Of a stretch of DNA of 27,256 bases, positions 1 through 7,474 are shown piece by piece. Position 1 is the stretch's first letter; each line of letters starts with the position of its first letter. A program made the translations under genes and the position numbers. The DNA comes from Oscillospiraceae bacterium (GTDB lineage Bacteria > Bacillota > Clostridia > Oscillospirales > Oscillospiraceae), in the NCBI GenBank assembly GCA_017378975.1, contig JAFNXT010000132.1:1-27256 (forward strand), given 5' to 3'. The notes under the pieces are model-generated. The model was not told where the DNA came from. It saw only the letters and a list, made by a program, of their open reading frames with translations, and made no database searches.

Positions 1-342
1 AGATACGGGATCGGAGAGCGTACCTAAATGTACGTTTCCGTAGGCATCCACCAGAGAGAGCGACATGGAGGAAGGGTGCAGGTACACATCACCTTTGTCA
101 AGAAAAGGGGAGATGTCATGGACAGTACCGCTCAAGTCATAGCGGTCTTCTCCGCAGATCACGTAGCTGCCCTGACCGAAGGTGAGCGTCATCGATTCAG
201 AATCGATGAAGATGCCTTCGGCGGCCTCGATCGTGCCGGTAGTATCCTTGGGGACGATCTTGATGGGCTCGGGACCGCAGGCTGTCAGACTGCACATGAG
301 AAGACATACCAGAATGATGGCGATGATCTTATGATTCCGCAT
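1..342 (-). CDS. Lipoprotein of unknown function, N-terminal part (runs off left edge)
   Basis: The reading frame opens with ATG at 342 and stays open for 114 codons to the window edge, so only the N-terminus is seen. The protein starts MRNHKIIAIILVCLLMCSLT, a basic start plus hydrophobic core, followed at once by Ala-Cys. The resulting LTAC lipobox ends at Cys22, the expected lipidated residue of a membrane-anchored lipoprotein. An AGGAGG ribosome site lies about 7 bases upstream (around 352-357). The mature part (from about residue 23) is beta-rich and polar, with segments such as GSYVICGEDRYDLSGTV, and shows no family I recognise. The next gene to the right, pgsA-like, points the same way but is separated by a terminator, so this gene is probably transcribed on its own. 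Function is not assigned. Confidence 0.85.
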   Translation of the reverse strand, partial: MRNHKIIAIILVCLLMCSLTACGPEPIKIVPKDTTGTIEAAEGIFIDSESMTLTFGQGSYVICGEDRYDLSGTVHDISPFLDKGDVYLHPSSMSLSLVDAYGNVHLGTLSDPVS

Positions 343-476
343 AGTGCTTGATCCTCCTGGTCTGGCAAAAGATGTAATATATTCTGTATCGTTCATTCTA
401 CCACTTTCTGTGGGATTTCGCAAGGGGGAGATGGTCAGATGGTGGAAAATTTACTGACTGTACATAAGACGACGAG

Positions 477-505
477 AAAGGCAGTGACATTGAGCCACTG
501 CCTTT
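477..505 (-). terminator. Terminator hairpin after the pgsA-like gene
   Basis: A perfect 10-bp stem, AAAGGCAGTG at 477-486 with CACTGCCTTT at 496-505, encloses a 9-base loop. It lies 3 bases past the stop of the phosphatidyltransferase gene. On the minus strand the stem is followed by a pyrimidine-rich TTTCTCGTCGTCTT stretch rather than a clean T run. It separates the lipoprotein gene from the upstream gene. Confidence 0.75.
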
Positions 506-507
506 GG

Positions 508-1089
508 TCAGGTCTTATCGATGTCCTGGATGATCGGGGTCTGGCGGATATAGGACTGGGCGTAATCAACGAAGGCGATCAGCATGAACAGACCGTCGAT
601 CACGGCGAAGACCGTGATGGCCGATCCGTTCAGACCGGGGAAAAGCACCATGAGGATCAGAGTCAGGAACAGGACGGTGGTGCAGATCTTGCCGGACATC
701 AGAGCGCCGGTGAGCATCTTGCCCTTGCGATAGAAAACGAACCCGGCGATCAGCTGGAAGCTCTCCTTCAGCACGAAGAAACCGGCGACGATCCACAGCA
801 CGGGATGCTCGATCGCAAGAGACACCATCAGGGTGAACTGGGTGGCCTTATCGGCGATCGGGTCGAGCACCTGACCCACGGTGGATGTCATATTGAAATG
901 GCGAGCGATCTTTCCGTCGATCATGTCGGTCAGACAGGATACGGCAAGGATCGTACCGGCGATGGTATAATGGACCGATTCCGTGGCGTTCAGATAGATC
1001 GCTACATACACCGGTATCAGGATCAGCCGGAAGAGGCTGAGCAGGTTCGGGATCGTGAAGATCTCTTTTTTCCAGTCTTTGATCATCAT
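508..1089 (-). CDS. pgsA: CDP-alcohol phosphatidyltransferase (PgsA-like)
   Basis: This 193-residue integral membrane protein carries the full signature of CDP-alcohol phosphatidyltransferases: D55, D58-G59, A62-R63, G72, D76 and D80, i.e. the DxxDGxxAR(x8)GxxxDxxxD pattern that binds the metal ions and the CDP moiety. Several hydrophobic segments follow (about 83-105, 113-131 and 137-155). The likely reaction is transfer of a phosphatidyl group from CDP-diacylglycerol to glycerol-3-phosphate, an early step of phosphatidylglycerol synthesis. The family also includes cardiolipin and phosphatidylinositol-type enzymes, and sequence reading alone does not fix the acceptor. The start at 1089 (the first of two adjacent ATGs) is 8 bases from a GGAGGA site. 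The gene stands alone between its own sigma-A promoter (1136-1164) and a terminator (477-505). Confidence 0.88.
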   Translation of the reverse strand: MMIKDWKKEIFTIPNLLSLFRLILIPVYVAIYLNATESVHYTIAGTILAVSCLTDMIDGKIARHFNMTSTVGQVLDPIADKATQFTLMVSLAIEHPVLWIVAGFFVLKESFQLIAGFVFYRKGKMLTGALMSGKICTTVLFLTLILMVLFPGLNGSAITVFAVIDGLFMLIAFVDYAQSYIRQTPIIQDIDKT

Positions 1090-1135
1090 TGGTCGTTCCT
1101 CCGGGCGGGGCGATCCCCACCAGAAATATTCTTAT

Positions 1136-1164
1136 ATTATAATGCATCCTGAAAGATGAATCAA
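1136..1164 (-). promoter_or_regulatory. Sigma-A promoter of the pgsA-like gene
   Basis: On the minus strand TTGATT (1159-1164) is followed by a 17-base spacer and a perfect TATAAT (1136-1141). It lies about 47 bases upstream of the start codon and sits in the only gap between the peptidoglycan-binding operon and the pgsA-like gene. Confidence 0.8.
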
Positions 1165-1191
1165 GACATAATTTGGCGCAGGAACAAAAGT

Positions 1192-1734
1192 TTACAAATC
1201 TGTTCGTTCTTTAGGCATCTTTTTGGTGGCCAAGGGATAATGGATCGCCATCTGTTTCCATGTCATTTTATCCAGAGTGCCCGATGCCGGTAGACCTGCC
1301 AGCTCCTGGAAGGACGAGAGGGACTGTGAGGTGGCTTCATCCAGAACGCCGGACATGCCCGGTGGGGAGATGCTGGCATAGGCATCGGACAGGACCTGCA
1401 ATACTGCCTGGATCACATAGACGTTGGGGTCTCTGCTCCCGCGGCCGATCACCTGTCCGGGTTCCAGGATCAGCTCCAAAGGCTGAGCCGGACCGATACT
1501 GACCATGGCTGGGGCGTAAACGGCGTAGATCGCTTCCCATGTGGCCTGATCTGTGATCCCCGTGGGAGGGAGTCCGTGGTTTCGCTGGAATACGGATACC
1601 GCGCCCTGAGTCTGTTCACCGTAGATCCCATCGGGGACTACGCTGGGCTGGGTCTTATCCTCCTGCGCGATCACCCGAAGCATGGTCTGCAAACTGCGGA
1701 CCGGTTGTGCAACGAAGCTTTCCGGGGGCCTCAT
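1192..1734 (-). CDS. Protein with two peptidoglycan-binding (PG_binding_1) domains
   Basis: The 180-residue product consists of two PG_binding_1-type modules. The first (about residues 12-72) contains the classic VPDGIYGEQTQGAVSVFQ core, and the second (about 95-170) is a diverged copy with SGVLDEATSQSLSSFQ. This fold binds cell wall or spore cortex peptidoglycan; no catalytic domain is present. No signal peptide is visible. Its ATG overlaps the stop of the upstream SpoIID-like gene in an ATGA (1731-1734). The twelve bases AGGAGGTGATCC (1736-1747) are a full-length match to the 16S rRNA 3' end, so translation is probably coupled and strong. Related proteins are often annotated as spore cortex-lytic in Clostridia, but a lytic activity is not supported here. 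Confidence 0.85.
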   Translation of the reverse strand: MRPPESFVAQPVRSLQTMLRVIAQEDKTQPSVVPDGIYGEQTQGAVSVFQRNHGLPPTGITDQATWEAIYAVYAPAMVSIGPAQPLELILEPGQVIGRGSRDPNVYVIQAVLQVLSDAYASISPPGMSGVLDEATSQSLSSFQELAGLPASGTLDKMTWKQMAIHYPLATKKMPKERTDL

Positions 1735-2945
1735 CGGATCACCTCCTGTGGGATGGGGTCACGGGTGGACGCGTTCAGGTCGAAACCGGGGAACTGGGTC
1801 ATCGTGGTGGTCTTGGTGTAACGTCTGGAGGGGGTGGTGATGCTACGTTCCGGGAAGATCTCCGGGTCCCGCAGGGAGGTGTTCTCGATCCCGGAGAACT
1901 GGTCGTAGATCTCGTCCCATGTTTCGGCATCCACGATCCCGGTCTGTGGAAGACCGAACCATCGCTGGGCGGCCAGTACCGAGGCAAGGGTCTCTTCTCC
2001 GTAGATCCCGTCCACCGTCAGGTCCGGGATCTGGGGGATGAAGGCCGAGAGGACTGCCAGCATATATTGCAGATGGCGCACCTTCTCGCCGGTACTGCCG
2101 GGGCGTGGGGAGTTGGGGAATTCCCATGAGATATTATAAAACCGTTGGCCAAGGCTCCGAAGCTCGGACAGACGGGTGACGGCAGTATATAGACGGACCA
2201 GCTCATACCATGTGGCTTTCCCCACTACGCCATCCACATCCAGACCGAAGATCTCCTGAAAGGCACGGACGGAGGCTTCGGTGCGGCTCCCGTAGATGCC
2301 GTCTATGCTGGAGAGTCTGGGGATGGCCGGATAGTTTTGGGCGATACGGTTCAGTTCTGTCTGGACCACGACCACATTGGGACCGGAGGATCCGCGTCGC
2401 AGAGGTGTGCCCGGGTAGGAACTGCTGATCCCCCGGATCGGAGCGTCATTGACGATCTCTACGTTGCCGTAATAACTTCGAAGGATCTGGGGCGAGGTGT
2501 AGCCCTGTCTGGCCAGTTCCTGACTGCCCCACTGGCTCAGTCCTTCGCAGGTGACGGTGGTACCATTACAGAACTTGGCGGCCAGTGGCTCCACGAAGCC
2601 CGGACGGCGCAGGTAATCGTTGAACAGGGAGTCTACCAGCCGGGAGATGTTCTGGAAAAAGCTCCTGCCATTGACGAAGGCCTGGTCGTAAGCGGTATTA
2701 TTGGTGATGTCGAAATCATAGCCACGGCTCCGGTAGAATTCTGTATAAACACGGTTCAGAGCGAAGGAGACGATGGCCAGGATATTGGCCCGCAGAGCGG
2801 CATCGTCCCATGTGGGATAAATTTCACTGGACGCAACGTTCTTGACGTAATCTGCGAAGGGGACGGTCACGTTGGGGGCGGCGGAGCCCGGAGCTCCAAG
2901 ATGGACGGTGATGGTCTGGGGTACGAAGGGCGTTACGGTGGGCAT
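1731..2945 (-). CDS. SpoIID-like domain protein with two peptidoglycan-binding domains
   Basis: The 404-residue protein has a SpoIID/LytB-like N-terminal domain (about residues 25-165). VPFADYVKNVASSEIYPTW contains E41 at the position of the catalytic Glu of SpoIID lytic transglycosylases, and EGLSQWGSQELARQGY matches the conserved GMSQWGA region. C126 and C133 precede the SQWG motif, reminiscent of the zinc-ligand cysteines described for Clostridioides SpoIID. Two PG_binding_1 domains follow (about 178-250 and 280-348), each with a DGIYG core. Unlike true SpoIID it has no membrane anchor or signal peptide. I recognise the overall architecture as a conserved uncharacterised clostridial family. 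AAAGGAGG lies 6 bases before the ATG at 2945. It is the middle gene of a three-gene operon, 12 bases after the small gene and overlapping the next by 4. Glycan cleavage or binding in the spore envelope is inferred. Confidence 0.85.
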   Translation of the reverse strand: MPTVTPFVPQTITVHLGAPGSAAPNVTVPFADYVKNVASSEIYPTWDDAALRANILAIVSFALNRVYTEFYRSRGYDFDITNNTAYDQAFVNGRSFFQNISRLVDSLFNDYLRRPGFVEPLAAKFCNGTTVTCEGLSQWGSQELARQGYTSPQILRSYYGNVEIVNDAPIRGISSSYPGTPLRRGSSGPNVVVVQTELNRIAQNYPAIPRLSSIDGIYGSRTEASVRAFQEIFGLDVDGVVGKATWYELVRLYTAVTRLSELRSLGQRFYNISWEFPNSPRPGSTGEKVRHLQYMLAVLSAFIPQIPDLTVDGIYGEETLASVLAAQRWFGLPQTGIVDAETWDEIYDQFSGIENTSLRDPEIFPERSITTPSRRYTKTTTMTQFPGFDLNASTRDPIPQEVIR

Positions 2946-2957
2946 GGAGCGCCTCCT

Positions 2958-3338
2958 TTACAGGTTTTGTCTCGGTGTGATGAACACCTCTTTATCACCC
3001 CAGCTTGGGGGCAGCTCAGACAGGGGCAACATCTCCAGATCCTGGGTCGTGGTGACACCGGAAAATACCTGTACCCCTTCATTCTCTATCTGATAATAAC
3101 CGTTGATCCGGGCGTAAAGGTCTACCTGTGTATATGGCAGTTCCCCGGGATCAGGTGACTGGCTTTCGGCCAGATCCGGTACAGGGACCCGGATCGGATC
3201 GATCTTCCCACTTCGGTCGGTCAGTCGGGTGGCGATGGCAGTGCCGTCGGAAGCAATGACGGTGATCGCCACATCTTCAAGGGGGATCCGGGCATCACTG
3301 GCGTAAGCCCGGACCTGGATGTATCCTGTGGATGGCAT
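2958..3338 (-). CDS. Small prealbumin-like (carboxypeptidase regulatory-like) domain protein
   Basis: This 126-residue protein begins MPSTGYIQVRAYASDARIPL and continues with DVAITVIASDGTAIATRLTD. That is the pattern of a carboxypeptidase-regulatory or transthyretin-like beta-sandwich, usually a binding or structural module. The start is placed at 3338: the AGGAGG site at 3345-3350 lies 7 bases upstream and would be inside the coding sequence if the more distal in-frame start at 3362 were used. There is no signal peptide or membrane segment. It is the first gene of the operon with the SpoIID-like and peptidoglycan-binding proteins, and probably serves the same structure. The fold assignment is moderate; the role is inferred from its neighbours only. 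Confidence 0.75.
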   Translation of the reverse strand: MPSTGYIQVRAYASDARIPLEDVAITVIASDGTAIATRLTDRSGKIDPIRVPVPDLAESQSPDPGELPYTQVDLYARINGYYQIENEGVQVFSGVTTTQDLEMLPLSELPPSWGDKEVFITPRQNL

Positions 3339-3362
3339 GGTGATCCCTCCTTTCGTCCTCAC

Positions 3363-3389
3363 AGCCTATGCCGGGATGTGGCGGAAGGT
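3363..3389 (-). promoter_or_regulatory. Possible mother-cell (sigma-K/E type) promoter of the peptidoglycan-binding operon
   Basis: On the minus strand CATAGGCT (3363-3370) fits the CATAnnnT core shared by sigma-E and sigma-K -10 elements. An AC (3388-3389) lies exactly 17 bases upstream, as in the sigma-K consensus. The predicted start of transcription would be about 18 bases before the ATG at 3338. The final A of the sigma-K -10 is missing, and such short motifs occur by chance. Confidence 0.3.
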
Positions 3390-3454
3390 TCGGGAAATTT
3401 TTGTGGGATCTTTCGCTTGGTCCACATATACTGATGGGGAAAGGAATGATGCTC

Positions 3455-5263
3455 ATGTGTGCGATCGCTGGGATTTTGGATCTTCCTTCGGATACGAAGA
3501 TCACAGAGGCTATGCTTTCTACCATGGTCCGACGGGGACCTGATGGGGATGGGGTCTATTTTGGTGAAGGATGTACGCTCCTGCATAGCCGTTTGGCGGT
3601 GATCGACCCGCTGGGTGGCGCTCAGCCCATGGAGCTGGAGGACGGAGCGAAACGTTTTGTGATGGTGTACAATGGGGAGCTTTACAATACTCCGGAGCTT
3701 CGGGCAGAGCTTGAGCGTTTGGGACACCGGTTCCGGGAGACCTCGGATACGGAAGTGCTGATCCATGCCTTTGCCCAATGGGGGGAAGGATGTCTGGAAC
3801 GGCTCAACGGGATCTTCTCCTTTGCCGTATGGATAGCCCAGGAGAGGAGGCTCTTCCTTGCACGGGACCGGTTGGGGGTGAAGCCGCTGTTCTATTCACT
3901 CCACGGGGGCGGACTGCTGTTCGCTTCGGAGATCAAGACGATCCTTGCGTATCCTTCGGTGAAGGCGGAGCTGGATGCTTTTGGGGCCGCTCAGGTCATG
4001 ATGATCGGGCCCGGACGGATCCCGGGGATGACTCCCTTCCGTGGCATCCGGGAATTGGAGCCGGGACGATGTGGCTGGTTCCGGGACGGGCGACTTAGTT
4101 TGCGGCAGTATTGGAGCCTTCGGGACAGAGAGCACCGGGAGGCGTTGCCTGCAACGGTGGAGCAGGTGCGGTATCTGGTGACGGATGCGGTCCGGCGGCA
4201 GACGGTCTCGGATGTGCCGCTGGGCTGTTTCCTCTCGGGGGGACTGGACAGCAGTGTGATCAGCGCGATCTGTGCAGGCGGTACCCGTGATCTTCCGACC
4301 TTTTCTTTGGACTATCAGGATAATGACCGCTATTTCAGATCCGGGAAGTTCCAGCCGGCGCAGGACAGGGAGTTCATCGGCATCATGGAGTCATCGCTGG
4401 ATATCCGGACCAATTGGACGGTGCTGACACCGGAAGCGGTGCTGGACCGATTGGAGGATGCGGTGGAGGCCAGAGATCTGCCGGGGATGGCGGATGTGGA
4501 TATGTCGTTGTTGGCCTTCTGTGGAGACATCCGCCGTCATGTGAAGGTGGCGCTCTCCGGAGAATGCGCCGATGAGATCTTTGGAGGCTATCCGTGGTAT
4601 ACGGATCGTGCCATACGGCAGGTGGATGGGTTCCCCTGGGCCCAAAATACAGCGGTCCGTCAGGGTCTGTTGCATCCGGATCATCGGCAGGCGGTGGATG
4701 GAGCCGGATTGGTGGCGGATCTGTATCAGGATACGATCCGGAGTTGTGATATCCTGCCCGGGACAGACCCAACGGAACGAAGGATGAAACAGATGATGGT
4801 CCTGAACATCCGGTGGTTCATGCAGACGCTGTTGGACCGGAAGGACCGCATGAGCATGTATCACGGACTGGAGGTCCGGGTGCCGTTCTGTGACCACAGG
4901 ATCGCGGAATATCTGTACGGCGTACCATGGGAGCAGAAATATGATCAGGGGAGGGAGAAAGGGCTGTTGCGTCGGGCCATGGAAGGGATCGTGCCTGAGG
5001 CGGTGTTGTATCGGAAGAAAAGCCCTTATCCCAAGACCCATCATCCTTTATATGAAAAGCTGGTCCGGGAGCGGTTGGAACGTCTTCTGGAACGGACGGA
5101 CGCTCCTTTGTTTGGGCTCTGTGACCGTGCTGAGGTGAAGCGCCTTTTGGAGGAAACGCCCCAGTGGCCGTGGTACGGACAACTCATGACTCAGCCGCAG
5201 ACTTTCGCGTTCCTTCTGCAGATCGAGTATTGGTTGGAACATTATAAAATTTCCATCCTTTGA
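3455..5263 (+). CDS. asnB: Asparagine synthetase, glutamine-hydrolysing
   Basis: The 602-residue enzyme would make asparagine from aspartate, ATP and glutamine in the cytoplasm. The start at 3455 is chosen because it places Cys2 at the mature N-terminus (MCAIAGILDL), the nucleophile of class-II glutamine amidotransferases. An AAAGGA site lies about 9 bases upstream, whereas upstream in-frame ATGs would bury the cysteine. The amidotransferase domain (about 1-200) contains RRGPDGDG and YNGELYN. The synthetase domain has the ATP-pyrophosphatase loop SGGLDSS at 261-267, and later SGECADEIFGGYPWY and MSMYHGLEVRVPF. Length is typical for AsnB. Residue 3 is Ala where most family members have Gly. 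It is divergent from the peptidoglycan-binding operon. No clear terminator follows, so some read-through into pyk is possible. A wall-precursor amidation role, as for some Bacillus AsnB proteins, cannot be excluded. Confidence 0.92.
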   Translation: MCAIAGILDLPSDTKITEAMLSTMVRRGPDGDGVYFGEGCTLLHSRLAVIDPLGGAQPMELEDGAKRFVMVYNGELYNTPELRAELERLGHRFRETSDTEVLIHAFAQWGEGCLERLNGIFSFAVWIAQERRLFLARDRLGVKPLFYSLHGGGLLFASEIKTILAYPSVKAELDAFGAAQVMMIGPGRIPGMTPFRGIRELEPGRCGWFRDGRLSLRQYWSLRDREHREALPATVEQVRYLVTDAVRRQTVSDVPLGCFLSGGLDSSVISAICAGGTRDLPTFSLDYQDNDRYFRSGKFQPAQDREFIGIMESSLDIRTNWTVLTPEAVLDRLEDAVEARDLPGMADVDMSLLAFCGDIRRHVKVALSGECADEIFGGYPWYTDRAIRQVDGFPWAQNTAVRQGLLHPDHRQAVDGAGLVADLYQDTIRSCDILPGTDPTERRMKQMMVLNIRWFMQTLLDRKDRMSMYHGLEVRVPFCDHRIAEYLYGVPWEQKYDQGREKGLLRRAMEGIVPEAVLYRKKSPYPKTHHPLYEKLVRERLERLLERTDAPLFGLCDRAEVKRLLEETPQWPWYGQLMTQPQTFAFLLQIEYWLEHYKISIL

Positions 5264-5276
5264 TCACTTGCCTGCG

Positions 5277-5305
5277 TTGACGTGGCTGGCAGATCGTGAT
5301 AAAAT
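5277..5305 (+). promoter_or_regulatory. Sigma-A promoter of pyruvate kinase
   Basis: TTGACG (5277-5282), a 17-base spacer and TAAAAT (5300-5305) form a near-consensus promoter 49 bases before the pyk start. It begins 14 bases after the asnB stop, so pyk has its own transcription start. Confidence 0.8.
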
Positions 5306-5354
5306 ACAAAAGATATAAAGCGGTGGTATGCCGTGTGACAAAAGAGGGATACAC

Positions 5355-6767
5355 ATGAGAAAAACGAAGATCATCTGCACCGTGGGCCCTGCCAGTGAGA
5401 ATGAGCAGACCCTGACTGCCATGTGCAAGGCCGGTATGAACGTTGCCCGGCTGAACTTCTCCCACGGGAGCCATGAAGAGCATAAGAAAAAAATCGACCT
5501 GATCAAGTCTGTTCGTGAGAAGCTGGATATGCCCATCGCGATCATGCTGGATACCAAGGGGCCTGAGTACCGCATCGGGACCTTTGCTGAGGGCAAGGTG
5601 GAAGTGGTGGCCGGTGAGACCTTCACCTTCACGGTGGATGAGGTGGAGGGCGATCAGACCCGTGTTTCCGTCAACTACAAGGACCTGATCAAGAATCTGT
5701 CCGTGGGTGACCGGGTGTTGGTGTGTAACGGTCTGGTGATCTTTGAAGTGGTGGAGCTTTCCGGTAATGACGCGATCTGTACCGTCATCGTGGGCGGTAC
5801 GTTGTCCAACCGTAAGAGCATGAGCTTCCCCAATAAGGTCATGCCCGGTCCCTTCCTGTCTGAGCAGGATAAGGCAGATCTCCTGTTCGGCATCGAGAAC
5901 GATGTGGATTTCGTGGCGGCATCCTTCGTTTCCACGAAGGACGATGCGATGGAGCTCAGAGAGTTCCTGGATACCAACGGCGGTAAGGACATCGACATCA
6001 TCGCAAAGATCGAGAACCGGTCCGGTGTGGATAATGTGGAAGAGATCTGCGAAGTGGTGGAGGGCATCATGATCGCCCGTGGCGATCTGGGCGTGGAGAT
6101 CCCCTTCGTGGAGGTCCCTGCGATCCAGAAGCTGCTGATCAAGAAGTGCCGGTTGCTGGGCAAGCGTGTGATCACCGCCACGGAGATGCTCGAATCCATG
6201 ATCTACAATCCCCGTCCCACCCGTGCGGAGATCTCTGATGTGGCCAATGCTGTTTATGACGGCAGCTCCGCTGTGATGCTCTCCGGTGAGTCTGCTGCCG
6301 GTAAGTATCCTGTGGAGGCGGTCCGGAACATGGCCCAAATCGCGGAATATACCGAACAGCACACCAGCTACCGTGAGCGGTTCCTGACTTCGGAGTTCCG
6401 TATCGGTGGTAATTTGGACGCTATCTCTCACGCCACCTGTGCCATGGCGATCGACGTGAACGCAAAGGGCATCGTGGTCTGCTCCGTTTCCGGCAAAACT
6501 GCCATGATGGTCAGCCGTTTCCGTAGCCCTGTGGATATCCTTGGCATGACCACCGACCAGAAGGTGTGGCGGAAGCTGGCCCTGAGCTGGGGCGTCACGC
6601 CTGTGCTGACGGAGGCTTTCCCCACCATGGATGTCATGTTCTATTACGCTATGAACAGCGCACGGAAGTATCTGCCTGTGAAGCGTGGCGACAATGTGGT
6701 GCTCACCGGTGGTCCCATCAACGGCAAGAGTGGCAACACCAATACCATCAAGGTGGAACAGATTTGA
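5355..6767 (+). CDS. pyk: Pyruvate kinase
   Basis: The 470-residue enzyme catalyses the last step of glycolysis, phosphoenolpyruvate plus ADP to pyruvate plus ATP. It begins MRKTKIICTVGPAS, the standard N-terminus; this start at 5355 has an AGAGGG site 6 bases upstream and is preferred over an in-frame ATG 27 bases earlier. Diagnostic segments are ARLNFSHGSHEEH, MLDTKGPEYRIG, the active-site lysine/metal region IDIIAKIENRSGVDN, MIARGDLGVEIP, and ITATEMLESM...NPRPTRAEISDVANAVYDG. The protein ends after the normal C-terminal domain, without the extra PEP-utilising domain found in Bacillus pyruvate kinase. Codon use looks that of a highly expressed gene. It is followed by a strong palindromic terminator. 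Confidence 0.97.
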   Translation: MRKTKIICTVGPASENEQTLTAMCKAGMNVARLNFSHGSHEEHKKKIDLIKSVREKLDMPIAIMLDTKGPEYRIGTFAEGKVEVVAGETFTFTVDEVEGDQTRVSVNYKDLIKNLSVGDRVLVCNGLVIFEVVELSGNDAICTVIVGGTLSNRKSMSFPNKVMPGPFLSEQDKADLLFGIENDVDFVAASFVSTKDDAMELREFLDTNGGKDIDIIAKIENRSGVDNVEEICEVVEGIMIARGDLGVEIPFVEVPAIQKLLIKKCRLLGKRVITATEMLESMIYNPRPTRAEISDVANAVYDGSSAVMLSGESAAGKYPVEAVRNMAQIAEYTEQHTSYRERFLTSEFRIGGNLDAISHATCAMAIDVNAKGIVVCSVSGKTAMMVSRFRSPVDILGMTTDQKVWRKLALSWGVTPVLTEAFPTMDVMFYYAMNSARKYLPVKRGDNVVLTGGPINGKSGNTNTIKVEQI

Positions 6768-6770
6768 ATA

Positions 6771-6816
6771 TTTTCGGCCTGCAGATGCATCTGCAGGCCG
6801 AAAAATTCGCTTTTTT
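6771..6816 (+). terminator. Palindromic terminator between pyk and the HAD phosphatase gene
   Basis: Positions 6771-6804 are a perfect 34-bp palindrome (arms 6771-6787 and 6788-6804, centred on ATGCAT). A run of six T lies at 6811-6816, five bases past the stem. It sits between convergent genes (pyk stop 6767, phosphatase stop 6837), so it probably ends transcription from both sides, although the minus-strand side has a poorer T run. Confidence 0.85.
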
Positions 6817-6836
6817 ATGAAGATCATCCAGATGTG

Positions 6837-7472
6837 TTACTTCGAAAGGAGTTCCAGCAGGTGGGAAGGGGAGTCGGCAATGGCCAGAGCGCCGGCTTCG
6901 AGTATATCGGATGCGGCTCCATATCCCCAGGAAACGCCGATGGTGGGGATCTTATGGGCGGCGGCGCCGATCACGTCGAAGTGGGTGTCACCGATCATGA
7001 TCACTTCGTCGGCAGGCTCCATATCCTCCAGAAGGTAGGCGATGACCTGATCCTTATGTCCACGGGTCCCGTCCAGAGTAGCTCCACAAATACGGTGGAA
7101 GTAGCCGGACAGACCGAACTTATCAAGGACCGTGACCGCCATGGATTCGGGTTTGGCGGTGGCGACATAGAGACGGTGGCCGTCTGCCCGCAGGGCCGCC
7201 AAAAGGGCGGGGATCCCTGGGTAGGGCGTGTTTTCAAACAGGCCCACGGGGATGTAGCGGCTGCGATAGATCTCGACGGCCCGCTCCGTATCTTCAGGAC
7301 GGACACCGAATTTCTGGAACGTTTCACGCAAGGGTGGTCCGACGAACACCCGCATGGTGTCCCGGTCCGGCACAGGGAGCCCCAGAGTCCGCAAAGCAAG
7401 TGACGCGCAGTTGATGATGCCTTCTCCGGAATCGGTCAGGGTGCCGTCCAGATCGAAAATGATGGCTTTCAT
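6837..7472 (-). CDS. HAD-family phosphatase (phosphoglycolate phosphatase-like)
   Basis: The 211-residue protein belongs to the haloacid dehalogenase superfamily. Motif I is KAIIFDLDGTLTDSG with the nucleophile D7 and acid D9, motif II is VATAKPES, and motif IV is IMIGDTHFDVIGA. A helical cap (about 15-80) fits the phosphoglycolate phosphatase/PpaX-like group, which acts on small phosphorylated metabolites in the cytoplasm; the substrate is not decided. An ATG at 7478 overlaps the upstream stop as ATGA, but the AAGGAG site is only one base away from it. The ATG at 7472 is 7 bases from that site and is preferred. It is the last gene of the hydrolase-glycosyltransferase operon and ends just before a bidirectional terminator. 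Confidence 0.88.
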   Translation of the reverse strand: MKAIIFDLDGTLTDSGEGIINCASLALRTLGLPVPDRDTMRVFVGPPLRETFQKFGVRPEDTERAVEIYRSRYIPVGLFENTPYPGIPALLAALRADGHRLYVATAKPESMAVTVLDKFGLSGYFHRICGATLDGTRGHKDQVIAYLLEDMEPADEVIMIGDTHFDVIGAAAHKIPTIGVSWGYGAASDILEAGALAIADSPSHLLELLSK

Positions 7473-7474
7473 GC

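Noticed and set aside
3362..3368. Upstream starts for the small prealbumin-like gene (3362) and for asnB (3368)
   Set aside because: The first would place the ribosome site inside the coding region, and the second would bury the catalytic Cys2 of the amidotransferase domain.
5184..6827. 547-codon open frame on the minus strand opposite pyruvate kinase
   Set aside because: Antisense to a certain housekeeping gene, very rich in His and Asp, spans the pyk terminator, and has no family features.
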